DNA from: Firmicutes bacterium ZCTH02-B6
Lineage (GTDB): Bacteria > Bacillota > Limnochordia > Limnochordales > ZCTH02-B6
Assembly (NCBI GenBank): GCA_002159155.1
Contig: LZRQ01000029.1
Span: forward strand, 1 to 28,277
Reading direction: 5' to 3'
Length of the DNA: 28,277 nucleotides
Part shown: positions 1 through 6,851 of the stretch, in pieces
How positions within the stretch are numbered: position 1 is the stretch's first letter
Layout of the letters: each line of letters begins with the position of its first letter
The notes under the pieces: model-generated
What the model was told of the DNA's origin: nothing
The model's database searches: none
What the model saw: the letters and a program-made list of their open reading frames with translations, nothing else
Program-made: the position numbers and the translations under genes

Positions 1-651
1 GTGCGCGGCAAACCCCTTCAACCGCTGCGCCTTCTGCCGGAAGTAGGCCGCGGGCCGGATCAGCGGCTCCACCGCCTCAGCCGGGGCCGCGTCCATCGCG
101 GCCACGTCCAGCAGCCCCGCTTCCGCCAGGGCCCGCACCGCCTTGGCTGCGTTGCTCCAGGCCACGTTCTGCACCAGGATGGCCCCGGCGATCATCTCGA
201 AGGGCTGAGCCTTGGCCGGCGGGGGCTCCAGGGCGGACGGCCACCAGTGGCGCGGGCCGAACGCCTCCAGCAGCCTCCGGCGAACCGCCGGGTCAGGCTC
301 ATCCCGTAGTCGAGAGCGCAAGGGCAGTCCCGGCAAGCGTTGCATCACCAGCCAGGCGCAGCGCCCTCCGGCCCGCTGGTTGCCGTTCGTGCCCGTCCCT
401 TGCTCCAGGTAAAGGTATACCTCGGGCACGGCAAGACCGCTTCCCCGCAGGGCGGCGAGGACCTGGCTCTCCCGCCGGAGCCACTGGTCAAACGGCGGCT
501 GTGCAGCTCGCTTGACCACAAACTCCCCATGATCCCCCTGCACGATGACAACTTCGGATGTAGCGCCTTGCCCAGGGATTTCGATGCGGCGGATCGGACC
601 AATAAGTTCCTTGACCGGCTCGGGCCAGGCATGCAGGTCTAGCGAGTTCAT
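1..651 (-). CDS. Kinase N-lobe / endonuclease III-like fusion (partial, runs off left edge)
   Basis: The frame is open from an ATG at 651 to the window edge (217 residues seen). Residues about 18-125 resemble the N-lobe of aminoglycoside phosphotransferase-type kinases: strand plus lysine at FVVK (K47), RRESQVLAALR helix, and the hinge AWLVMQRLPGLPL (99-111). At about residue 128-137 the sequence switches to the start of the endonuclease III-related HhH-GPD family: LLEAFGPRHWWP, PFEMIAGAILVQNVAW (150-165) and YFRQKAQRLKG. The kinase C-lobe with its catalytic HGD and metal-binding Asp is absent, so the kinase part should not be catalytically active. The HhH-GPD catalytic Lys/Asp and any FeS cysteines lie outside the window. 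The ATG overlaps the stop of the upstream DUF488 gene (ATGA), which suggests translational coupling. The fusion could be real or the scar of a deletion; strand and frame are secure. Confidence 0.72.
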   Translation of the reverse strand, partial: MNSLDLHAWPEPVKELIGPIRRIEIPGQGATSEVVIVQGDHGEFVVKRAAQPPFDQWLRRESQVLAALRGSGLAVPEVYLYLEQGTGTNGNQRAGGRCAWLVMQRLPGLPLRSRLRDEPDPAVRRRLLEAFGPRHWWPSALEPPPAKAQPFEMIAGAILVQNVAWSNAAKAVRALAEAGLLDVAAMDAAPAEAVEPLIRPAAYFRQKAQRLKGFAAH

Positions 652-1004
652 CGACACATCAGCGTCTCCAGATGCTCCTTGAGGACCGTGGCATTGTTAA
701 AGTCCTCGTTCCTGGAGCTGTACACCAGCGTCAGCTGGCCGGTCTCGGCGATGCGGGCAAGCCGCTGGAGTTTCTCCCCGTGCCTGGCGAGCTCGGCCAG
801 GTAGCGCTCCCGGAACTCCTCCCGGTACGATGGGTTCTGGTGAAACCATTGGCGCAGTTCGTTGGACGGCGCGATCTCCTTGAGCCATTCGTCCAAGCGG
901 GCCTGTTCCTTGGAAATGCCTCACGGCCACAACCTGTCCACCAGCACCCGGTACCCGTCATCGGGCGACGGGGGGTCATAGGCTCGTTTTATGGCGATGC
1001 CCAT
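648..1004 (-). pseudogene. DUF488 family protein interrupted by an in-frame TGA
   Basis: From the ATG at 1004 the frame gives MGIAIKRAYDPPSPDDGYRV...DRLWP (27 residues), hits TGA at 921-923, and continues in the same frame with GISKEQA...LDEWLKEIAPSNEL to a TGA at 648-650. In the DUF488 family the conserved motif is WPRG, so the stop replaces the arginine; CGA to TGA is a single transition. With that codon restored the protein is 118 residues, normal for the family. The start has a good SD (GGAGGAG, 9 nt upstream). The next gene overlaps its final stop by ATGA. TGA acts as an ordinary stop in many genes here, so recoding is unlikely. A nonsense mutation or a sequencing error explains it best. 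Confidence 0.85.
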
Positions 1005-1156
1005 GGCGATGGTCTCCTCCCGGAACGCGCGAGGAATTTGTTCGAGGCGACTCGACATCGACCTGCCCTTTCGCCCTTGCCTTCCGCCGCCCTTCCGACG
1101 GGAAAACCGCGACTCGGTCATTTTGGTCCACAGACGACCACCACGGCGGGACGCCG

Positions 1157-1903
1157 TCACAGCCTCCCAAGGCCTGTCACGCGGGCTTCACCCGCATCCC
1201 AGCGAAACGTCAACACCGCGATGACCAGAAAAAGCGCCGTCATGCCCAGCAGGGCGACCAACCCAGGCAGAACCCCGGCCCCATCACCCGCTGCCGCTGC
1301 CCGCAGCGCGTCCACAAAGTAGCTTGCCGGCATGAAGCGGCTGACCCATTGCACCCACTGCGGGGCGCCGGCCAGCGAGTAGAACATTTCGCTGGCAAAC
1401 ATCTGGGGCAGGAGAAACAGGTTGTTGTACATGGACACCTGCGACTCGGTCTCGCCCAGGTTTCCGAGGAGAAATCCCATCACCATAAAGCACGCGGTCC
1501 CGGCAGACAGCACGGGTACCGCCAGCACCGCGCTCTGCCAGTGCCAATCGAAACCGTACACCGCCCAGCCGACGGTGGCGACGACCAGGACACTGGCCAG
1601 CGTCACCACACCGCGGGCGCCCGTCAAGGCGGCGACAAAGGCCGGGACGCGGAAAGGCGTCGCCCGCAGCAGCTTATAGACGCCGCGGGTGCGCTGCCTC
1701 ATCACCTCAAATCCCGTGCCCGACAAGGCGAAACCCATGGCGCCGAAGGCCAGCAGCCCTAGAACAAGGCTGCGCCGGTACTCCGGGTCTGGAAAAGCGG
1801 CACCCAAACCAAAGAGCGCCACCAGAGGAGCGACAACCGCCCAGAAAAGGGAAATGCGATCCCTCAGCGCCCCACGCAGGAGCGCGAGCCAGGTCACCCA
1901 CAT
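1157..1903 (-). CDS. ABC-2 type transporter permease
   Basis: A 248-residue membrane protein with about six hydrophobic segments: residues about 22-40, 50-65, 95-120, 125-150, a segment near 170-190, and a final one near 215-235. The C-terminal third carries the ABC-2 pattern of a membrane segment followed by QWVSRFMPASYFVDALR, seen in drug and polysaccharide exporters. It should form the channel for the ATPase encoded just upstream. The ATG at 1903 lies 10 nt inside the ATPase gene's 3' end, so translation is coupled. The frame stays open far upstream, but that part overlaps the ATPase and looks like shadow sequence. The substrate cannot be told from the sequence; the PadR partner points to an exported toxic compound. 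Confidence 0.87.
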   Translation of the reverse strand: MWVTWLALLRGALRDRISLFWAVVAPLVALFGLGAAFPDPEYRRSLVLGLLAFGAMGFALSGTGFEVMRQRTRGVYKLLRATPFRVPAFVAALTGARGVVTLASVLVVATVGWAVYGFDWHWQSAVLAVPVLSAGTACFMVMGFLLGNLGETESQVSMYNNLFLLPQMFASEMFYSLAGAPQWVQWVSRFMPASYFVDALRAAAAGDGAGVLPGLVALLGMTALFLVIAVLTFRWDAGEARVTGLGRL

Positions 1904-2610
1904 CGTCCCACGACCTCCGGAATGAGTTTCAGGTAAAGCTCCTCCAGGTTGGCTACCCCAAAGGCGGCGGTCAGGGCGCCCGGGGTCCCCGAGGCCACCA
2001 CCGCTCCGGCGGCGATGATGATGACGCGCTCGGCCAGCTTCTCCACTTCCTCCATGTCGTGCGACGTAAACACCATGGTGGTGCCCGCCTGATGTATCCG
2101 GCGGACGACATTCCGGATCTCGTGCCGCGCCAGCGGGTCGAGGGCGGCAGTCGGCTCGTCCAGGAAGACGACTTTGGGATTGTGGACGAGAGCGGCAGCG
2201 ATGGCCAGGCGCTTCTGCTGGCCGCCTGACAGGCGCGCCGCCTCGATGTTGGCCACCTCCTCCAGCCTGCACTGGGACAACAGTTCCCTCAGCCGCGCAT
2301 CACTCAGACGCAGGCCATAGAAGCTGGCGAAAACCTGCAAGTTCTCGGCGGCGGTAAGCCCCGGAAAAAACGGCGTATTTTGCAGCTGCACGCCCATCTC
2401 CCGCCGCGGGTCTGCCGTCCAGTACGTCACCGTTCCCGCGTCGGGGATGCGCAGTCCCAGCAGCATCTCTAGGGTGGTGGACTTGCCGGCACCGTTGGGC
2501 CCGATGACGGCCAACACTTCGCCGGCGAAAACATCCAGGTCGATCCCATTGACCACCAGGCGGCCGGCGTACCGCTTGGTCAGGCCCCGGGCGCTGATAA
2601 GCGCGTTCAT
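1894..2610 (-). CDS. ABC transporter ATP-binding protein (exporter type)
   Basis: A 238-residue ABC ATPase. Walker A is GPNGAGKST (near residue 37), the signature is LSGGQQKR, Walker B is VVFLDEPTAALDP, and the switch histidine sits in FTSHDMEE. The sequence resembles the CcmA/DrrA group that energises ABC-2 exporters. The Q-loop region reads VQLQNTPFFPGLTAAENL. The ATG at 2610 has an SD (GGAGG about 7 nt upstream) inside the 3' end of the PadR gene, whose TGA overlaps this ATG (ATGA). It is followed by its permease with a 10-nt overlap. The order regulator-ATPase-permease is typical of PadR-controlled efflux operons. A longer reading from 2727 is open but overlaps the PadR gene and has no support. 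Confidence 0.93.
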   Translation of the reverse strand: MNALISARGLTKRYAGRLVVNGIDLDVFAGEVLAVIGPNGAGKSTTLEMLLGLRIPDAGTVTYWTADPRREMGVQLQNTPFFPGLTAAENLQVFASFYGLRLSDARLRELLSQCRLEEVANIEAARLSGGQQKRLAIAAALVHNPKVVFLDEPTAALDPLARHEIRNVVRRIHQAGTTMVFTSHDMEEVEKLAERVIIIAAGAVVASGTPGALTAAFGVANLEELYLKLIPEVVGRCG

Positions 2611-3266
2611 TGCGATTCCTCCTTGTTTGCGGGCCCCTTCGTATCCCGCGGCGGCGCATCCGCGCCGGGGCTCGCCCCCGTTGCGCCCTCTCCATGCGAC
2701 CACTCTTCCATGGGAGGAACCTGCCATATTACCTGCGGCAAGCGGGGGAGGCGCTCCCGGATGGCCCGGAGCAGCTTCAAATCCGCCAAGAAATGCTCGC
2801 GGCCGTTCTGGAACATCGGCGCCTGGATGCCTGCGGGATCACCGTAGCGGGCCTTGATGGCTTCCGCCTCGTCCCACTCGGCCAGCGCCTGCTCGAGGGC
2901 AGCGATCTGCTGGTCGATGGCCGGCAACGCCTCCTCAGGGGGCATACCGTCCAAGAAGGTGATGGCAGTGTACAGAGTGCTGGGTAGAGTGCGGGACGGC
3001 GTGCGCCACGCCTCGGCCAGAAGGCGCTTGAATTCCTCCTTCCCGGCCGGCGTGATGGTGTAAACAGCCCGGGTCCGGTTTCCCGCCCGCTCCAAGGCTA
3101 GCTGCTCGATAAGCCCTTCGCTTTCCATACGCTTGATGGCGTGATAGATGGAGCCTGGAAGAATCCCCGCCCATTGGTCGGAGCGGGTAATCTCCAGGTA
3201 CTGCTTGATCTCGTAGCCGTGCATCGGGCGTTTCATCAAGAGCCCCAGGATCCAGAGCCTAACCAT
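2607..3266 (-). CDS. PadR family transcriptional regulator
   Basis: A 219-residue regulator. The N-terminus is a PadR winged helix: WILGLLMKRPMHGYEIKQY, then GSIYHAIKRMESEGLIEQ for the recognition helix, then a wing and ITPAGKEEFKRLL. A long helical C-terminal half (about residues 90-185) with a heptad-like stretch AIDQQIAALEQALAEWDEAEA fits the Vinther-type dimerisation domain. The last 30 residues are Pro/Gly/Ala rich and probably disordered. The ATG at 3266 is preferred over a GTG at 3278, because the SD AAGGAGG overlaps that GTG and sits 11 nt before the ATG. It is the first gene of the regulator-ATPase-permease operon and probably represses it through the palindrome at 3322-3341. Confidence 0.92.
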   Translation of the reverse strand: MVRLWILGLLMKRPMHGYEIKQYLEITRSDQWAGILPGSIYHAIKRMESEGLIEQLALERAGNRTRAVYTITPAGKEEFKRLLAEAWRTPSRTLPSTLYTAITFLDGMPPEEALPAIDQQIAALEQALAEWDEAEAIKARYGDPAGIQAPMFQNGREHFLADLKLLRAIRERLPRLPQVIWQVPPMEEWSHGEGATGASPGADAPPRDTKGPANKEESQ

Positions 3267-3321
3267 GCGGCTGGGCACCTCCTTGCCTCCGAGTGGTTGT
3301 TAGTGTGAAGCCAAGAGTGTA

Positions 3322-3341
3322 TGACCAACGATGTTTAGTCA
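3322..3341. promoter_or_regulatory. Candidate PadR operator palindrome
   Basis: The 20-bp sequence TGACCAACGATGTTTAGTCA is an imperfect palindrome with 14 of 20 positions symmetrical, built on outer half-sites TGAC and GTCA. It lies about 15-35 bases downstream of the predicted start of the PadR-ABC transcript, where a bound repressor would block elongation. Assignment to the adjacent PadR protein is inferred from position. Confidence 0.45.
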
Positions 3342-3361
3342 ACTTTGTATATCCGGCGTTG

Positions 3362-3390
3362 ATTATATCTGGCGGACGCGAGGGTGTCAA
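3362..3390 (-). promoter_or_regulatory. Sigma-A promoter of the PadR-ABC operon
   Basis: Read on the minus strand, TTGACA (3385-3390) and TATAAT (3362-3367) are separated by exactly 17 bases (3368-3384), a perfect consensus housekeeping promoter. The predicted start near 3355 leaves a leader of about 90 nt before the PadR ATG at 3266. A promoter this strong in front of a repressor-exporter operon implies tight repression when the ligand is absent. Confidence 0.85.
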
Positions 3391-3450
3391 GCACGGAAAT
3401 TCTTGACCAACCACCATCATGGCCATCTCGCCTGCCAGCCGCCGCGGCGC

Positions 3451-3461
3451 TGTGATACGAT
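3451..3461 (+). promoter_or_regulatory. Possible extended -10 promoter for the 3492 gene
   Basis: TGATACGAT at 3453-3461 fits an extended -10 element (TGn followed by TACGAT). The -35 region 17 bases upstream (TGCCAG) is poor. It lies about 30 nt before the GTG start, so the leader would be short. Weak call. Confidence 0.3.
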
Positions 3462-3491
3462 AGAAAGGCCTTCCGCGAAGGGGGTGGAAAT

Positions 3492-4265
3492 GTGCGTATC
3501 GAGTTCGTGCCGCAGCTTGAGCTTCTCCGGGAGTTGTATCAGCAGCCCCGGGACATGGCGCGGTTTTATTGGTACCTTGAGCGGATGCTGGGGGAGAACG
3601 CCGACGGCCAGCTGGACGTGGTCGTCCCCATGACGCTGGCGAACCCAATGGGGCGGGAGCACTGCCTGGCAGCGGTCAACGCGCTGCTCGCCATCGACGC
3701 CGAGCGCGTCGCCCAAGAGGCGGCCGAGGACGCCTTGCCCCGCTTTGCCGACGTCGATGTCACGGTGAAGCTGTCGGTCACGCTGCTGGATGACCTCAAA
3801 GGCGGTTGGACCCATCGCTACCTGACCGAGGCGGGCATGCGCATGTGCACAGACCCGCGCCTATTGCGATGCGGGATCCGCCGGCGACAGTTTGTCGTCG
3901 TGCCGTGTTGGGCCAGCGAGACCTACACCCCGGAGCGGATCCGCCAGCTGACCCGGGCGGGGCTGTTCAGTTTCACCTATCTTTATCAGCACGGGGCCCC
4001 ACGCACGCTGCGGGAGATCATGGCGCTGGATGGGCAGGCCCGGGCCTTCGCCGGCGAGCGTCCGGTATTGGATCAGGAGGAGCTCGAGTACACCGCCCAA
4101 GTCATTGCTCCCCATATGGAAAGCGAATCGTTCCCTATCCAGTTTGCCTGCCTCTTCGGGGACGAACCCGCCCGGGCGGTGGGCTATGCCCCGCTGGGCT
4201 TGAGCGCCTACGCCGGTTGGGACCTGGCCTTGGCCATGGCGCTCAAAACAATGGGCTCGCCCTAG
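3492..4265 (+). CDS. Protein of unknown function, 257 residues
   Basis: I do not recognise this protein. It has no signal peptide and no clear membrane segment, so it is probably cytoplasmic. Acidic and aromatic residues are frequent. Notable stretches are ARFYWYLERMLGE (residues 23-35), VDVTVKLSVTLLDDLKGGW, FVVVPCWASETYTPERIRQL, SFTYLYQHG and YAPLGLSAYAGWDLALAMAL near the C-terminus. The GTG at 3492 is chosen because AAGGGGGTGG lies just upstream; an ATG at 3490 is in another frame. It stands alone between the divergent PadR operon and a convergent GNAT gene. Codon use matches its neighbours, so it looks like a real resident gene rather than a shadow. Confidence 0.8.
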   Translation: MRIEFVPQLELLRELYQQPRDMARFYWYLERMLGENADGQLDVVVPMTLANPMGREHCLAAVNALLAIDAERVAQEAAEDALPRFADVDVTVKLSVTLLDDLKGGWTHRYLTEAGMRMCTDPRLLRCGIRRRQFVVVPCWASETYTPERIRQLTRAGLFSFTYLYQHGAPRTLREIMALDGQARAFAGERPVLDQEELEYTAQVIAPHMESESFPIQFACLFGDEPARAVGYAPLGLSAYAGWDLALAMALKTMGSP

Positions 4266-4291
4266 CGCGCCAATTCACAGGATAAGCTGGC

Positions 4292-4729
4292 TCACCCTCC
4301 CGGCTTCCCAAGCCGCTTAAAGTACACCAACTCCGGGTCGCCAGGGTCGAGGTTTTCGATATAGCCGCTGAGCGTGTACCCGAGTTTCGCCAAGAGCAGC
4401 TGCATGGGTTTGTTGGAGAGATTCGTGGAGGTAAACAGCTTGGGCGTCGCACAAAGGCCCTCCAGAAACTCCATGAGGGCCCGTCCGACGCCCGAGCGGC
4501 GGTGGGCCGCCGCCACATAGACCATCTCGATCATGCCGTTGCCGTAGAAGGAGTACGTCAGGACGCCGTACCCGACGGGCCGGCCCTCCCGCTCGGCGAC
4601 GAAGCACTCACCGGCATGCACCCTGGTGCGGATGGATTCCACCCGCCGCGCGTCGCGCTGCGCCACCTCGTCAAAGGCAACGAGGGCGTCGATGTCGTCT
4701 GGCCGCGCGGCCCGGATATGGATCGACAT
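4292..4729 (-). CDS. GNAT family N-acetyltransferase
   Basis: A 145-residue single-domain GNAT protein. The N-terminus IRAARPDDIDALVAFDEVA is the usual beta1-alpha1 region. The strand MIEMVYVAAAHRRSGVGRALMEFLE (about residues 68-92) holds the acetyl-CoA pyrophosphate-binding motif R-R-S-G-V-G-R-A. LFTSTNLSNKPMQLLLAKLGYTLSGYIENLDPGDPELVYFKRL is the typical C-terminal part, close to the subgroup that ends with ENLDPGDPE. The acceptor substrate cannot be predicted. The ATG at 4729 has a near-SD (GGAGTGA). It lies 35 nt downstream of the GAP-family gene on the same strand, so the two are probably co-transcribed. Confidence 0.9.
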   Translation of the reverse strand: MSIHIRAARPDDIDALVAFDEVAQRDARRVESIRTRVHAGECFVAEREGRPVGYGVLTYSFYGNGMIEMVYVAAAHRRSGVGRALMEFLEGLCATPKLFTSTNLSNKPMQLLLAKLGYTLSGYIENLDPGDPELVYFKRLGKPGG

Positions 4730-4764
4730 GGGTGTTCACTCCAATGCGGCCCGTCGCCCCACCG

Positions 4765-5493
4765 CTACTCCGCCGGGCTCCCCGCGCCGCCGGGATGCGT
4801 CACCTCGACGAGCCCAAAGAAGTTGAAGAACGCCAAGGCATCCACCAGCAGGTAGAAGCCGACAATCCCGATGATCCACAGGGCGGCTTCCTGCCCCATA
4901 CGCTCCAGCCGCGAACGCAAGGCGACCATACGGGCGTCCATCCTCTGCCCAAGGACGAGCGTCGCGGCCAAGAGAGCCAGCGGCGGCGCAACGAAGATCA
5001 GGTTGTAGAGGACAAGGGCGGTCACCCACCGGTACGTGGGCCACTGCACGTACGTCAACAGGCCCGTCGCCCCAAAGTACGGCAGGGCCGTCGTGATCTC
5101 CGCCACGGTCACCGCGGCCCCCAGGGCAAACAAGCCGACGATGGTCCCCGCCCCGGCGGCCCGCTGCTCCACGCCTGCCTTGTCCTGGCGCGCCGGCTTA
5201 AAGCTGTACAAAAGCATGGCCGCGCCCAACACCCCTTGTGCGGCGTACGCGGTCGGACTCCGCAGAGCATCCTCGAAGCGGGTCAGCAGCGCGTCGAAAC
5301 CGAGCACCAGCAGGACCCCGATGACAAAGTAGGCAACGAACACCCCTGCCACGTACGCCGGAACAGTCCGGGCCGGCGAAGGCCGCCGCAAGAGGTACAA
5401 GGTCACGAGCAGTGCCGACGGGTTGATGCTGTCCAGCACGGCCAATCCCAGCAAGACTAGTTCTGGGTTGGCAGAACTTTGCGCCGGGTCCAT
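4765..5493 (-). CDS. GAP-family (LysE/DsbD-like) integral membrane protein
   Basis: A 242-residue protein with six hydrophobic segments. The first carries LGLAVLDSINPSALLVTLYLL, the Asn-Pro motif of the LysE/CcdA/DsbD superfamily, and the fourth repeats the pattern as ALGAAVTVAEITTALPYFGA. This layout matches the GAP (SfLAP-like) family, whose characterised members move glycolipids or other small molecules; the substrate here is unknown. No cysteine pair is seen in the membrane segments, so it is not a CcdA-type electron carrier. The ATG at 5493 follows a strong SD (GGAGGGGGAG, 8 nt spacing). It is divergent from the ArsR-type gene and likely shares an operon with the downstream GNAT gene. 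Confidence 0.82.
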   Translation of the reverse strand: MDPAQSSANPELVLLGLAVLDSINPSALLVTLYLLRRPSPARTVPAYVAGVFVAYFVIGVLLVLGFDALLTRFEDALRSPTAYAAQGVLGAAMLLYSFKPARQDKAGVEQRAAGAGTIVGLFALGAAVTVAEITTALPYFGATGLLTYVQWPTYRWVTALVLYNLIFVAPPLALLAATLVLGQRMDARMVALRSRLERMGQEAALWIIGIVGFYLLVDALAFFNFFGLVEVTHPGGAGSPAE

Positions 5494-5585
5494 CTTGACG
5501 GCTCCCCCTCCGGGCGTCGCGACGTCATCTGGGGCAGGCGCTCAGCCGGTATGCTCAGCGCACCTGCCCACTGCACCTGGAAACC

Positions 5586-5614
5586 ATTTTACCGGAAACA
5601 AGTCATTTTGCCAG
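5586..5614 (-). promoter_or_regulatory. Candidate promoter for the GAP-family gene
   Basis: On the minus strand CTGGCA (5609-5614) and TAAAAT (5586-5591) are separated by 17 bases. The -10 matches consensus at five of six positions and the -35 at four. The leader to the ATG at 5493 would be about 85 nt. Confidence 0.5.
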
Positions 5615-5668
5615 CACCACGTGCCTCTTTGCGCCGATGGGCCCGGGATCGTCGTCTGCAGCGACCCG

Positions 5669-5697
5669 TTGACAGCCAGAGTCTATGCAGATATTCT
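5669..5697 (+). promoter_or_regulatory. Sigma-A promoter of the ArsR-MFS operon
   Basis: TTGACA (5669-5674) and TATTCT (5692-5697) are separated by 17 bases. The -35 is perfect. Transcription should start near 5704, about 43 nt before the ATG at 5747. The -10 lies inside an inverted repeat (5690-5711), so bound repressor would exclude RNA polymerase. Confidence 0.8.
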
Positions 5698-5711
5698 TAT
5701 ACGCGAATATC
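5690..5711. promoter_or_regulatory. Operator-like inverted repeat over the -10 box
   Basis: GATATTC (5690-5696) and GAATATC (5705-5711) form a perfect 7-bp inverted repeat with an 8-base spacer. It covers the -10 box and the predicted start site of the regulator-exporter operon. AT-rich interrupted dyads over the promoter are usual for ArsR-family repressors, so autoregulation is likely. The link to the adjacent regulator is inferred. Confidence 0.65.
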
Positions 5712-5746
5712 CACATACTCGCATGGCTAACCGAGGAGGTGACGAG

Positions 5747-6820
5747 ATGCCGGAGCTCCACGTGGAACCCGGCGCGCCGTTGTCGGTCCGCGTTTCGGCC
5801 TCGCTGGCCCTGGCGCTGACCTTGCCCTTGATGGAGCTCGGGCCCCGGTTTCCCGGCATCGACCCATGGCTGGCGCAGCTGCCCAGCCGGCTGGGCAAGG
5901 CCGTCCGCGCCGACGTCCGCCTGTTGTGCTCGCCCTTGTCGGGTGCTTTGTACTACCTCCTGGCGGCTCCCAACGACGAGGAAACGGTCCAGCCCGCGCT
6001 GGACATGCTGGCGGCGTCGTCCCCCGAGGAAGTGCTTGGTTTGGTCCTGGACGTGCTGGCCCATGAAACCGGCCACGGGGACCCGACCGGCCTGCGCCAG
6101 TGGCTGGAGCAAAAGCCGGAGCGGGTGGCGTCGCTCATCCAGTCTATGCCCGTGCCGTCCCCAGACGAAAGCTTTTCGCTGGACGCAGAGCGTGCCGTGG
6201 CGCTCATGCGCAGGCCGTCCGAGCTGAAAGCCATGGTGGAAATGCGTCTTCGCCAGCTGTGGTTTGATCATGTCGGCCCGCGCTGGCGGGAAGCTCTGCC
6301 GACTTGTCGCAGTCTCGCGCAGGCTGCCGAGCGACAGTTTCATCTAGGTGACCCACTGCGAGTCATGCAAGCCATCATAGGGGCCAAGGGCGGTCAGCGC
6401 CTCGAAAAGCTGGCCGACGCGCGCCTGGTCTTCGTGCCCGTCCCCTTTCTCGGTCCTTACGTGGCGGAAGCCATCGTGCCCGCCTGGTCCACGGCTTTTA
6501 TCGGCTTTGGGTTGATCCAGGGAGTCACCGCCAGCCCCGAGGAAACCCAGCGGGACCTTTTGGCCGTCCTCAAGGCCCTCGCGGACGAAGCGCGCCTTGC
6601 GGCCATCGCCTACGTCCGCCGCCATCGCGAAGCCCGGGCCGCCGACTTCATGCGGGAGTTTGGCTGGAGCCAGCCGGCCACGTCCCGGCATCTGCGGGCG
6701 CTGGAATCCACGGGCATCCTGCGGTCGGAGTGGGTGGACGGAGGGAAGCGCTACACCATCGACCAAGAGCGCGCTCGAGCGGTGGCCCGCGCCCTCGAGC
6801 AGTTCCTAAGCAATGAGTGA
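5747..6820 (+). CDS. ArsR-type HTH regulator with a large N-terminal domain
   Basis: A 357-residue protein. The last 90 residues are an ArsR-like winged helix: RDLLAVLKALADEARLAAIAYV, then the recognition region SQPATSRHLRALESTGIL and the wing SEWVDGGKRYTID. The first 260 residues are unusual for an ArsR protein, which is normally about 100 residues. They are mostly helical, contain no metal-binding CxC motif, and resemble the N-terminal domain of long ArsR regulators (DUF5937-like). That domain probably senses an organic ligand or mediates oligomerisation. The ATG at 5747 is chosen because GAGGAGGTGA lies directly upstream. It is followed 31 nt later by an MFS exporter, which it probably controls together with itself. 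Confidence 0.85.
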   Translation: MPELHVEPGAPLSVRVSASLALALTLPLMELGPRFPGIDPWLAQLPSRLGKAVRADVRLLCSPLSGALYYLLAAPNDEETVQPALDMLAASSPEEVLGLVLDVLAHETGHGDPTGLRQWLEQKPERVASLIQSMPVPSPDESFSLDAERAVALMRRPSELKAMVEMRLRQLWFDHVGPRWREALPTCRSLAQAAERQFHLGDPLRVMQAIIGAKGGQRLEKLADARLVFVPVPFLGPYVAEAIVPAWSTAFIGFGLIQGVTASPEETQRDLLAVLKALADEARLAAIAYVRRHREARAADFMREFGWSQPATSRHLRALESTGILRSEWVDGGKRYTIDQERARAVARALEQFLSNE

Positions 6821-6851
6821 CACTGCTTCTTCCCAAGGAGAGTGACTTCCC

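Noticed and set aside
5423..5746. N-terminal extension of the ArsR-type protein
   Set aside because: The frame is open, but it covers the promoter, operator and a perfect SD directly before the ATG at 5747.
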